Assembly: GCA_913052275.1 (NCBI GenBank)
Contig: CAJXDX010000090.1
Span: 1 to 7,258 of the forward strand
Length of the DNA stretch: 7,258 bases
Direction: 5' to 3'
From: an uncultured Pseudomonadota bacterium
Lineage (GTDB): Bacteria > SAR324 > NAC60-12
Shown here: in pieces, positions 1-6,027 of the stretch
Layout: each line of letters opens with the position of its first letter
Position numbering within the stretch: the stretch's first letter is position 1
Translations under genes and position numbers: made by a program
Notes under the pieces: generated by a model
Database searches by the model: none
Seen by the model: the letters and a program-made list of their open reading frames with translations, nothing else
Told to the model about the DNA's origin: nothing

Positions 1-797
1 TGAGTACAGCCTTTGAATCGGCATTTCCCAAGATACGGCAGGAATTCTACAAAATGTGCATCAAGTTCATCCGGTGAAACAATTGGCTGGAATTCGCGAA
101 TTCCGGGAGTGTCCACAATAAATCCGCCTGAAGGAAGCCGGTACATTTCTGCCATTCTTGTGATGTGGCGACCTTTACCGGATTTCCCGCTTACATCACC
201 GATACGAATTTTCCAATGAGGACAAAGAGCCTTTATCAGGGATGATTTCCCTACGCCTGAATGTCCACAAAGAACTGATGTATGATGATGCAGCAGTTCA
301 CGCAATGAATCCATGCCTCTGGATTCAGGAACACTTGTAACTAAAATGTTATAACCGAGGGAAAGATACAGATTCTTTATTGAAGCAATTTCTTCTTCAG
401 TTGATAAATCTGCTTTGCTGAGGATGAGCACAGTTTCAAGCCCTCCACATGATCCTGCCACAAAGAAGCGATCAACCAATCCGTTCCGAAACGGAGGACT
501 TCGAAGGGAGGCTACCACAAGCACTATGTCTGCGTTGCTTACCAGAACCTGTTCTGGAGAATCAGCACTCTGACGCCGGGAAAGCATTGTACGACGGGGT
601 AGCATTTTTAAAATCCATCCCGCCTTATCGGCATCAGCAGTGTCAATTTCTACTTGATCTCCAACTGCAACTAAATTTTTTTTAGGGTTTCCATGAAACA
701 GGTTTGCTCTGATGTGGCACAGTCTGGGCTCTGACTCACCAATATCCACGTAGTAGAAATTTTTGGTGCGCCTGATGACGGTTCCTATTTGAGGCAA
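1..797 (-). CDS. rsgA: Ribosome small-subunit-dependent GTPase A, 3' end cut by the window edge
   Basis: RsgA (YjeQ) is a circularly permuted GTPase that checks late 30S ribosomal subunit maturation in the cytoplasm. The first 265 residues are present. An N-terminal OB-fold-like part (about 1-75) leads into permuted G motifs in the RsgA order: G4 as SKAD (127-130, Ser instead of the usual Asn), G1 P-loop GHSGVGKSS (178-186), a G2-region segment GKGRHITR, and G3 DTPG (229-232). The frame leaves the window in the zinc knuckle, after C259 and C264, so the remaining zinc ligands and C-terminal helices lie outside. No ATG opens this frame. The TTG at 797 is chosen because the product then begins (M)PQIGTVIRRTKNFYYV, which lines up with the known start of short RsgA proteins such as that of Bacillus, and because AGGA lies 4 nt upstream. 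It follows the response regulator by 22 bp and is probably cotranscribed. Family call is very sure; start fairly sure. Confidence 0.96.
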   Translation of the reverse strand, partial: MPQIGTVIRRTKNFYYVDIGESEPRLCHIRANLFHGNPKKNLVAVGDQVEIDTADADKAGWILKMLPRRTMLSRRQSADSPEQVLVSNADIVLVVASLRSPPFRNGLVDRFFVAGSCGGLETVLILSKADLSTEEEIASIKNLYLSLGYNILVTSVPESRGMDSLRELLHHHTSVLCGHSGVGKSSLIKALCPHWKIRIGDVSGKSGKGRHITRMAEMYRLPSGGFIVDTPGIREFQPIVSPDELDAHFVEFLPYLGKCRFKGCT

Positions 798-801
798 TTT
801 T

Positions 802-805
802 TCCT
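802..805 (-). promoter_or_regulatory. Ribosome binding site supporting the TTG start of rsgA
   Basis: On the minus strand AGGA is followed by four A residues and then TTG at 797. The spacing is slightly short but usable. The only other in-frame upstream candidate is an ATT codon at 824-822, shortly after an in-frame TAG, so TTG is preferred. Confidence 0.5.
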
Positions 806-819
806 GGAGATGACGTAGA

Positions 820-2319
820 TCAATCTTCTGCTTCCAGCTCTAATTCACCAACTTCTGCACGATATTCATTGAGTTTATTTCTCAAAGTCCGGATGCTTAT
901 GCCTAACGTTTTTGCGGCATGTGTCCGGTTTCCTTTGGTCTCATGAAGTGTTTTAAATATAAATCGTTTTTCTGCTTCCTTCATCGACATTCCCACTTCA
1001 ATTCCAAGGCCAGAGGTATCTTGAGAGTATTGGTAGTCGGTATCACTTGATTCTTTTTTACCTGTCGCTGACTGTGAACTTATTGTTTTTGAATCTGTTA
1101 TGGAAGCTAAATCCGCATTTATGGAAGTCTTCCCAAGTTGAGAAGACATGAGCAGATGGTTTGGCTGAATCTCCTCACCATTACATAGGAGCAAAGCACG
1201 CTCCATTACATTCTCCAATTCTCTAACATTACCTCTCCAATGATAATTAGTGAGGATATTTAAGGTTTCACGGCTAACAGCAGGACAAATGCGATTGTTG
1301 ATCTGAGAGTGTTTTTTAACAAAATGTGTAACCAGCACAGGGACATCGTCCATCCTGTCCCGTAAAGGGGGAAGTGCCAGAGGAATAACATTTAAACGAA
1401 AATACAAATCCTCGCGAAACTTACCATCATCAATCATTCCCAGCAAATTCTGGTTAGTGGTTGCTATCACTCTTACATCAACAGGAATAGGTTCTTTCCC
1501 TCCAACTTTGTCGACTTGATATTCCTGTAATACACGCAGCAGCTTTGCCTGCAGCGGTAAAGCCATTTCGCTGATCTCATCCAAAAGAATTGTACCAGTG
1601 TGTGCTTGTTCGAATTTCCCGCGATAGTCTTGCGTGGCTCCGGTAAAAGAACCTTTTGCGTGTCCGAAAAGTTCACTTTCCAGCAATGTGTCCGGCAGTG
1701 CTGCACAGTTTACTGCCACAAATGGTCTTTTTGAACGGTCAGAATTCTCATGTATATATGATGCCAGCAATTCCTTTCCTGTTCCGCTTTCACTTTGAAT
1801 CAACATGGTTGATTTGCTTTTTGCCACATTTCTGGCAACTTTGAGCAAGGATAGCATTGCTTGATTCTGTGTTACGATTTCCTTGGTCAATTCAACCGGT
1901 TTTGACTTTGATGGCTTGCTTTCTACATCAATCGAAACATTACCGGTTGTGCCTTCGTAATTCAAAGCCTGCTGAACAATAAACTGGAATGAATCAAAAT
2001 TGATTGGTTTTCGAATATAATCGAAAGCCCCGTGCTTCATGGCTTCAACTGCTGTTTCCACTGTTCCGTATGCGGTAGCCATAATTACTGGCTTGGCAGG
2101 TGCAATGGATTTAATATCTTTAAGCAGTTCCAGTCCACTGCGTTTAGGCATGGTCATGTCAGTTATGACCAGGGAATAATTGTTTTGCTTGAATTTCTTA
2201 ATAGCATCAATAGCGTTGTGTGATATTTCTACCGGGTAGCCACAATGCTTCAAAGTTTCAGACATGGCGATGCGCATTTCGACTTCATCGTCCACTATTA
2301 GAACGGGTTCACTGACCAT
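820..2319 (-). CDS. Sigma-54-dependent response regulator, FlbD/FlrC-like (NtrC class)
   Basis: A 499-residue transcription activator of the NtrC class. Residues 1-119 are a receiver domain with acidic pair D10-D11, phosphoacceptor D54, T82 and K104. A linker leads to an AAA+ domain (about 150-385) with P-loop SESGTGKE (176-183), the sigma-54 contact loop GSFTGA (223-228), Walker B ILLDE (244-248), a sensor I segment VIATTN and WRGNVREL in the lid. A Ser/Thr-rich linker (about 395-440) precedes a Fis-type helix-turn-helix (about 450-487) with the segment LGISIRTLRNKLNEY. That segment is characteristic of FlbD/FlrC flagellar regulators, so a role in middle or late flagellar transcription is inferred; no flagellar gene is visible here. 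The first P-loop position is Ser176 rather than the usual Gly. The ATG is supported by AGGA 7 nt upstream (2327-2330). A cognate histidine kinase is not adjacent. It is the first gene of a probable operon with rsgA. Class is certain; the flagellar assignment is moderate. Confidence 0.93.
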   Translation of the reverse strand: MVSEPVLIVDDEVEMRIAMSETLKHCGYPVEISHNAIDAIKKFKQNNYSLVITDMTMPKRSGLELLKDIKSIAPAKPVIMATAYGTVETAVEAMKHGAFDYIRKPINFDSFQFIVQQALNYEGTTGNVSIDVESKPSKSKPVELTKEIVTQNQAMLSLLKVARNVAKSKSTMLIQSESGTGKELLASYIHENSDRSKRPFVAVNCAALPDTLLESELFGHAKGSFTGATQDYRGKFEQAHTGTILLDEISEMALPLQAKLLRVLQEYQVDKVGGKEPIPVDVRVIATTNQNLLGMIDDGKFREDLYFRLNVIPLALPPLRDRMDDVPVLVTHFVKKHSQINNRICPAVSRETLNILTNYHWRGNVRELENVMERALLLCNGEEIQPNHLLMSSQLGKTSINADLASITDSKTISSQSATGKKESSDTDYQYSQDTSGLGIEVGMSMKEAEKRFIFKTLHETKGNRTHAAKTLGISIRTLRNKLNEYRAEVGELELEAED

Positions 2320-2430
2320 TATTGAGTCCTTTCAGTTGGTGACCATTTTGGGGTTAACTTTAGTGAATTCTTTGTTAGGTTATTCAATCATTGCTGAGGC
2401 CAGAGTGTGGTGACTGTTTCTTAATCTGTT

Positions 2431-2485
2431 AAATTCGCATGATCATAACATATCCGGATGGGCAATGCACGATTCATGCGAATTT
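2431..2485. repeat. Perfect 12-bp inverted repeat, 31-bp spacer
   Basis: AAATTCGCATGA (2431-2442) is matched exactly by its reverse complement TCATGCGAATTT (2474-2485). The spacer holds ATCCGGAT, itself an 8-bp palindrome nearly at the centre of the repeat. There is no U-tract typical of a terminator, and the repeat lies between two divergent promoters rather than after a gene. A paired operator or a structured leader is more likely than a terminator. The right edge of the left arm touches the candidate -10 of the regulator gene. Confidence 0.85.
2442..2450 (-). promoter_or_regulatory. Candidate extended -10 promoter of the response regulator gene
   Basis: On the minus strand TGTTATGAT reads as TG-n-TATGAT, an extended -10 with five of six matches to TATAAT. 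No good -35 stands 16-18 bp upstream, as is common for extended -10 promoters. Transcription would start near 2435, giving a leader of about 115 nt that begins inside the left arm of the inverted repeat. This is a by-eye match only. Confidence 0.3.
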
Positions 2486-2487
2486 TG

Positions 2488-2506
2488 GTGAAATTTATAT
2501 TTTCAC
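2488..2506. repeat. Small inverted repeat GTGAAA-N7-TTTCAC
   Basis: Six-base perfect arms (2488-2493 and 2501-2506) flank seven A/T bases, 3 bp beyond the larger inverted repeat. The geometry suits a dimeric repressor or activator site. In AT-rich DNA a match of this length can also arise by chance. Confidence 0.4.
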
Positions 2507-2680
2507 AATAACACTTTGTCATTTGTTAATTTATAGATACTTTTAAGCCTCAGAAAATATTTTAAAATCCGTCTTTATAATTTTCAGTGAGAATACAACA
2601 TAAAAAATGTGTTCTAAAACCTATTCAAAAATATTTTTTTGACCAAGGTTCACATGCAGCTTTTTTGATTCAAAATCTAA

Positions 2681-2709
2681 TTCAACACAGCAGAATCCTG
2701 ACAAATAAT
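2681..2709 (+). promoter_or_regulatory. Weak candidate promoter for the acyl-CoA-binding-protein/gatA pair
   Basis: TTCAAC (2681-2686, three of six matches to TTGACA) and AATAAT (2704-2709, five of six to TATAAT) are 17 bp apart. The predicted start near 2716 gives a leader of about 115 nt. The region is so AT-rich that other hexamer pairs compete, for example CTGACA at 2698-2703, which has no good -10 at the right distance. Confidence 0.25.
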
Positions 2710-2730
2710 GTACGATTTTAATAGTCTCTA

Positions 2731-2834
2731 ATGGGCCTGAAAAGGAGGATAACTCGAGTTTTTGTGTTGAATATTAAAGTCTCTCTGGTAGTGTTTAGAT
2801 GAACTTTCAATTTGTAGAAACGGAGACACAATGA
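2731..2834 (+). other. Two micro-ORFs coupled to the acyl-CoA-binding-protein gene by ATGA overlaps
   Basis: A 23-codon ORF (2731-2802) starting MGLKRRITRV ends in an ATGA overlap with an 11-codon ORF (2799-2834, MNFQFVETETQ). That ORF in turn ends in an ATGA overlap with the ATG at 2831. The first ORF has no Shine-Dalgarno before its ATG, although AAGGAGGAT lies inside it. The second has none either. I do not recognise either peptide. They may be chance or leader peptides, and are not called as genes. Confidence 0.2.
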
Positions 2835-3097
2835 ACCTTGATGACAATTTTAAATCAGCCGCTGATAGAGCGACCAAACTGCCAAAACGCCCTCCAAATG
2901 ATATTCTTCTCCAGCTTTATGCCTTATACAAACAAGGGAATGAAGGGGACGTAACAGGCGATCGACCTGGTTTTGCTGATTTTGAGGGCCGTGCAAAGTT
3001 TGATGCATGGAACAAAATAAAGGGTAAATCTAATGACGAGGCAAAACAGGAGTATATCTCCCTTGTGGAAAAACTTGAACAAGAAGCTGCCGGATAA
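2831..3097 (+). CDS. Acyl-CoA-binding protein (ACBP family)
   Basis: An 88-residue cytosolic protein covering one complete ACBP domain, a four-helix bundle that binds long-chain acyl-CoA esters and buffers or delivers them to enzymes of lipid metabolism. Recognition rests on the family core: LYALYKQGNEGDV (29-41), the RPG turn (45-47), FDAWNKIKG (57-65) and a C-terminal helix with EYISLVEKL. The four ligand contacts known from bovine ACBP (Tyr28, Lys32, Lys54, Tyr73) have counterparts Y30, K34, K56 and Y75. The length matches a stand-alone ACBP of about 87 residues, with no extension or membrane anchor. The ATG has GGAG 5 nt upstream (2822-2825). gatA starts 6 bp after its stop, so the two are probably cotranscribed. 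ACBPs are universal in eukaryotes and patchy in bacteria. It is not GatC: it has the ACBP motifs throughout. Very sure of the family; its physiological partner is unknown. Confidence 0.95.
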   Translation: MNLDDNFKSAADRATKLPKRPPNDILLQLYALYKQGNEGDVTGDRPGFADFEGRAKFDAWNKIKGKSNDEAKQEYISLVEKLEQEAAG

Positions 3098-3103
3098 AAA
3101 TTA

Positions 3104-4564
3104 ATGCCAATTGACCTTTCTTTAGTTGATCTGGTAGAAGGCATCAGGTGTGGGAATTTACGTGCAGAATCATTGATGGAGGAAGTTTATGCCAGAATTG
3201 ATCAATATAATTCTCAGTTAAATGTTTTCCTCAGTCTGCTGCCTTCTGAAACCGCACTGGCTCGTGCACGCAAAATTGATCAGAAAATTTCTTCCGGGCA
3301 AACAGTTGGTAAACTTGCAGGAATTCCGGTATCAATCAAAGACAACATTTGCATCAATGACCCGGAACTAAGTAATTCATGCGGCAGCCAAATTCTTCGT
3401 GAATACCACTCGCCATACAATGCAACTGCAGTAGAAAAATTACTGCAGGAAGATGCGATAATTATTGGAACAACTAACATGGATGAATTCGCAATGGGCT
3501 CATCCACAGAAAATTCATCATACCATGCAACGCTAAATCCATGGGACTCTGAACGTGTTCCCGGAGGAAGCAGTGGCGGTGGAGCTGTTTCTGTTGCATC
3601 TGGAATGGCTCTTTTGGCACTGGGTTCAGACACTGGCGGATCAGTTCGGCAGCCTGCATCAATGTGCGGAGTAACAGGATTGAAGCCCAGTTACGGTACA
3701 GTTTCTCGTTATGGTCTTGTAGCTTATGGATCTTCTCTGGATCAAATCGGCTGCTTAGCCCAAAAGGCTTCTGACTGCCGCTATGTTTTTTCCATCATTA
3801 ATGGACACGACGTTAATGAAGGAACTTCAGCAAACATCGAACTGCCTCCTGCTCCTGAAAGTGCTGATCTCAGCAAATTAAAAATTTGTCTTCCGGAAGA
3901 ATATTTTGATCAGAATTCCGTTGATCCGGAAGTGGTGGACAGTATCAATGAAATTTCCGAATTGCTAAGAACACAGGGAGCAGCAGTAGAGCGGAGGTCG
4001 CTTGAGTTTTTGCGGTTTGTAATTCCAACATATTATGTCCTGGCATTTGCTGAAGCAAGCTCCAATCTCGGTCGATTTGACGGAATTCGCTATGGTGTCA
4101 GAGAGCAGGAAAAGCTGTCATTAAAATCGCTTTACCAGACTACCAGAAAAAAAGGATTCGGCGAGGAAGTAAAGCGTAGAATAATGCTTGGCACATTTGT
4201 TCTCAGTTCCGGATATTATGATCAGTATTATGGAAGAGCCCTGCGAGTAAGAGCGTGGATGGAATATCAGGTGGAAAAACTATTTGAAGAATTTGATTTT
4301 TTGCTTGGTCCTGTTTCACCATTTCCCGCATTCAAGTTTGGTGAAAAATCCGAAGATCCACTGGCAATGTATCTTGCTGATATCTGCAGTGTTATTGCAA
4401 ACCTGACTCGTACTCCGGCAATTTCAATTCCAGGGCGACCCACAAAGGATGGATTGCCTGTAGGCATCCAATTAATGGGGCGACGTTTTCAAGACTACGC
4501 TCTTTTGGCTGCTGCAACAGCCCTGCAGGAAATAACTGTTTATCATTTAAATCGACCCTGTTGA
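3104..4564 (+). CDS. gatA: Glutamyl-tRNA(Gln)/aspartyl-tRNA(Asn) amidotransferase subunit A
   Basis: GatA is the glutaminase subunit of the GatCAB complex. It releases ammonia from glutamine, which the complex uses to convert misacylated Glu-tRNA(Gln), and in many bacteria Asp-tRNA(Asn), to the correct species. The 486 residues match the usual length of about 485. The amidase-signature triad is intact: K79 in GIPVSIKDN, cis-Ser S156 in PGGSSGGGA (153-161) and nucleophile S180 in GSDTGGSVRQPAS (174-186). The C-terminal part has the usual DICSVIANLTRTPAIS and LPVGIQLMG segments. Only a weak GGA lies before the ATG, inside the end of the preceding gene, so translation may be coupled to it. Neither gatC nor gatB is in the window; gatC commonly stands just before gatA, a position taken here by the ACBP gene. 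A general amidase is less likely given the full GatA-type sequence and length. Confidence 0.96.
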   Translation: MPIDLSLVDLVEGIRCGNLRAESLMEEVYARIDQYNSQLNVFLSLLPSETALARARKIDQKISSGQTVGKLAGIPVSIKDNICINDPELSNSCGSQILREYHSPYNATAVEKLLQEDAIIIGTTNMDEFAMGSSTENSSYHATLNPWDSERVPGGSSGGGAVSVASGMALLALGSDTGGSVRQPASMCGVTGLKPSYGTVSRYGLVAYGSSLDQIGCLAQKASDCRYVFSIINGHDVNEGTSANIELPPAPESADLSKLKICLPEEYFDQNSVDPEVVDSINEISELLRTQGAAVERRSLEFLRFVIPTYYVLAFAEASSNLGRFDGIRYGVREQEKLSLKSLYQTTRKKGFGEEVKRRIMLGTFVLSSGYYDQYYGRALRVRAWMEYQVEKLFEEFDFLLGPVSPFPAFKFGEKSEDPLAMYLADICSVIANLTRTPAISIPGRPTKDGLPVGIQLMGRRFQDYALLAAATALQEITVYHLNRPC

Positions 4565-4636
4565 TCATAAAACTTTGTGTGTATTTTCACTGTTTCGAAA
4601 ACTCTCAATTTTCAGCAGCTTTGTCATTTATAAGCC

Positions 4637-4665
4637 TTGTCACAAATCCTTAACCCTTTTTTAAG
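4637..4665 (+). promoter_or_regulatory. Candidate serS promoter with a very short leader
   Basis: TTGTCA (4637-4642, five of six) and TTTAAG (4660-4665, four of six) are 17 bp apart. The start would fall near 4672, only about 9 nt before the ATG. A competing -10, TATAAG (4629-4634, five of six), lacks a good -35 but would give a leader of about 40 nt. A second copy of TTGTCA lies 16 bp before the first, at 4621-4626. Confidence 0.35.
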
Positions 4666-4680
4666 CTTCAAACTTTTCTT

Positions 4681-5946
4681 ATGCTTGATCTCAAACTGAT
4701 TCGTTCACAACCTGAATTAATAGCTGAAAACTGCCGGAAAAGAAACGTCAATGTAGATATTGAAAAATTACTGAAACTTGATGAAAAGGTAAGACAAACT
4801 ACCACGGAAGTGGATTCATTCAGGCAGAGTCGAAACGACATCAGCAACAAAATGAAAGGCAATCTTTCAGCCGAGGAACGACAACCGCTTATAGAAGAAT
4901 CGAAGCAGTTAAGGGATCAAGAAGCAGAAAAAGAATCCGTACTGCGTGAACTGACTGAGCAGCGGCTTGAACTGCTGAAGCAGGTACCAAACCTTACACA
5001 TCCGGATTCTCCTGAAGGCCTGACTGATGAAGACAATCAGCCCATCAGAAAGATGGGAACAATCCCTGAATTTGATTTTGAGCCAAAAGACCATGTCGAA
5101 TTGATGGAGGCTCTGGATCTGATTGACTTTGATGGCGGGGCAAAAGTTTCCGGACAAAAGTTTTATTTCCTCAAAAACCAGGCAGTATTTCTGGAACTGG
5201 CTCTTGCAAATTATGCTCTGGACTTGCTGCAAAAGGAAGGTTTTACTGTACACATGACACCCGATCTTGCACGACATCAAATTTTGGATGGGATTGGATT
5301 CAATCCGCGTGGAGAGGAGACACAGATTTATTCAGTTGAGGATTTTGACCTTTGCCTGATTGCAACAGCGGAAATAACCCTTGGGGGATTGCTTGTTGAT
5401 CAGGTTCTGGATCCAGAACGTTTGCCGATTATGTATGCCGGTTTTTCCCATTGTTATCGTACGGAAGCTGGAGCTGCAGGCAGGGAATCTCGTGGATTAT
5501 TCAGGGTGCATCAATTTTCTAAAGTTGAAATGTTTGCCTTCACCCATCCAGATCAGTCTGAAGAAATGCATCAAAAAATGCTCGCACTTGAGGAGCAAAT
5601 TTATCAGGACCTCGGAATTCCTTACCAGGTGGTTAATATCTGCAGCGGTGATCTGGGAGGTCCTGCTTATCGTAAGTATGACCTTGAAGCCTGGATGCCG
5701 GGACGCGGAAAGTGGGGAGAGGTAACTTCCACCTCTAACTGTACTGATTACCAGTCTAGACGCATGAACATACGTTTCAAGGATTCAGAGACAGGCAAAA
5801 ACAGATTTGTACACATGCTTAACGGAACTGCGATTGCAGTTTCAAGAACTTTAATTGCGCTGATCGAAAACGGCCAGCAGAAAGACGGATCAATCAAACT
5901 TCCGTCCTGTTTGAATCTTCCGGATATTCCTGCTCCGGATAACTGA
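4681..5946 (+). CDS. serS: Seryl-tRNA synthetase
   Basis: This class II aminoacyl-tRNA synthetase charges tRNA(Ser), and tRNA(Sec) where present, with serine in the cytoplasm. The 421 residues are normal for bacterial SerRS. Residues 1 to about 105 form the highly charged helical arm, a long antiparallel coiled coil that grips the long variable arm of tRNA(Ser). The catalytic core follows: TAEI (229-232), motif 2 from the CYRTEAGAAGRESRGLFRVH segment (258-277) with R260 in the ATP-binding position, the GDLGGPAYRKYDLEAWMPG segment (323-341), and motif 3 NGTAIAVSRTL (381-391) with class-defining R389. The start has no visible Shine-Dalgarno (the 20 bases before the ATG are pyrimidine- and A-rich), yet beginning MLDLKLIRSQPELI is the normal SerRS N-terminus, so the start is trusted. 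It lies 116 bp after gatA with a candidate promoter between, so it may be transcribed on its own. No truncation or missing catalytic residue is seen. Confidence 0.97.
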   Translation: MLDLKLIRSQPELIAENCRKRNVNVDIEKLLKLDEKVRQTTTEVDSFRQSRNDISNKMKGNLSAEERQPLIEESKQLRDQEAEKESVLRELTEQRLELLKQVPNLTHPDSPEGLTDEDNQPIRKMGTIPEFDFEPKDHVELMEALDLIDFDGGAKVSGQKFYFLKNQAVFLELALANYALDLLQKEGFTVHMTPDLARHQILDGIGFNPRGEETQIYSVEDFDLCLIATAEITLGGLLVDQVLDPERLPIMYAGFSHCYRTEAGAAGRESRGLFRVHQFSKVEMFAFTHPDQSEEMHQKMLALEEQIYQDLGIPYQVVNICSGDLGGPAYRKYDLEAWMPGRGKWGEVTSTSNCTDYQSRRMNIRFKDSETGKNRFVHMLNGTAIAVSRTLIALIENGQQKDGSIKLPSCLNLPDIPAPDN

Positions 5947-5971
5947 ACAAATCTATTTTGTCTTTCAATTT

Positions 5972-6000
5972 TGCATTATAAGTTCTAAATTTCAGATAAC
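5972..6000 (+). promoter_or_regulatory. Weak candidate promoter of the ytfJ-like gene
   Basis: TTGCAT (5972-5977, four of six) and GATAAC (5995-6000, four of six) are 17 bp apart. TATAAG (5977-5982) is a better -10 on its own but has no -35 at the right distance. There is no clear terminator after serS, so readthrough from serS is equally possible. Confidence 0.25.
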
Positions 6001-6027
6001 AACTAACCCTCTACTAAATAAAATGCC

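Larger units (their letters stand above)
2320..2830. other. Divergent intergenic region (511 bp)
   Basis: This AT-rich stretch separates the minus-strand regulator from the plus-strand acyl-CoA-binding-protein gene. I see no ORF of convincing length on either strand. It contains a perfect 12-bp inverted repeat (2431-2485) with internal palindromes ATGATCAT (2439-2446) and ATCCGGAT (2452-2459), and a second inverted repeat (2488-2506). Further on are AT-palindromic tracts such as AAAATATTTT and TTTTGATTCAAAA, a strong Shine-Dalgarno-like AAGGAGGAT (2742-2750), and two micro-ORFs leading into the next gene. By eye there is no clear sigma-54 promoter of the GG-N10-GC type. Confidence 0.7.

Noticed and set aside
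449..685. Plus-strand ORF of 78 codons
   Set aside because: It lies antisense within rsgA, whose G-motif-bearing frame is unmistakable, and has no recognisable domain or good Shine-Dalgarno.
2320..2830. Sigma-54 promoter upstream of the regulator or ACBP gene
   Set aside because: I looked for GG-N10-GC around the GC-richer segment near 2456-2480 on both strands and found no match with correct spacing.
2831..3097. Possible gatC, because it directly precedes gatA and has a similar length
   Set aside because: The sequence matches the ACBP domain from end to end, including YKQ, RPG and AWN segments and all four ligand contacts.
3280..3633. Minus-strand ORF of 117 codons
   Set aside because: It is antisense to the catalytic part of gatA; its composition is a mirror of that gene and it shows no family pattern.
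4591..4602. TTTCGAAA palindrome after gatA as a terminator
   Set aside because: The symmetric part is too short to form a stable stem with a loop and no U-tract follows.
4909..5280. Minus-strand ORF of 123 codons
   Set aside because: It is antisense to serS, low in recognisable motifs, and explained by the codon use of serS.
5381..5725. Plus-strand ORF of 114 codons within serS
   Set aside because: It is an out-of-frame shadow of the conserved SerRS catalytic core; the in-frame product carries motifs 2 and 3.
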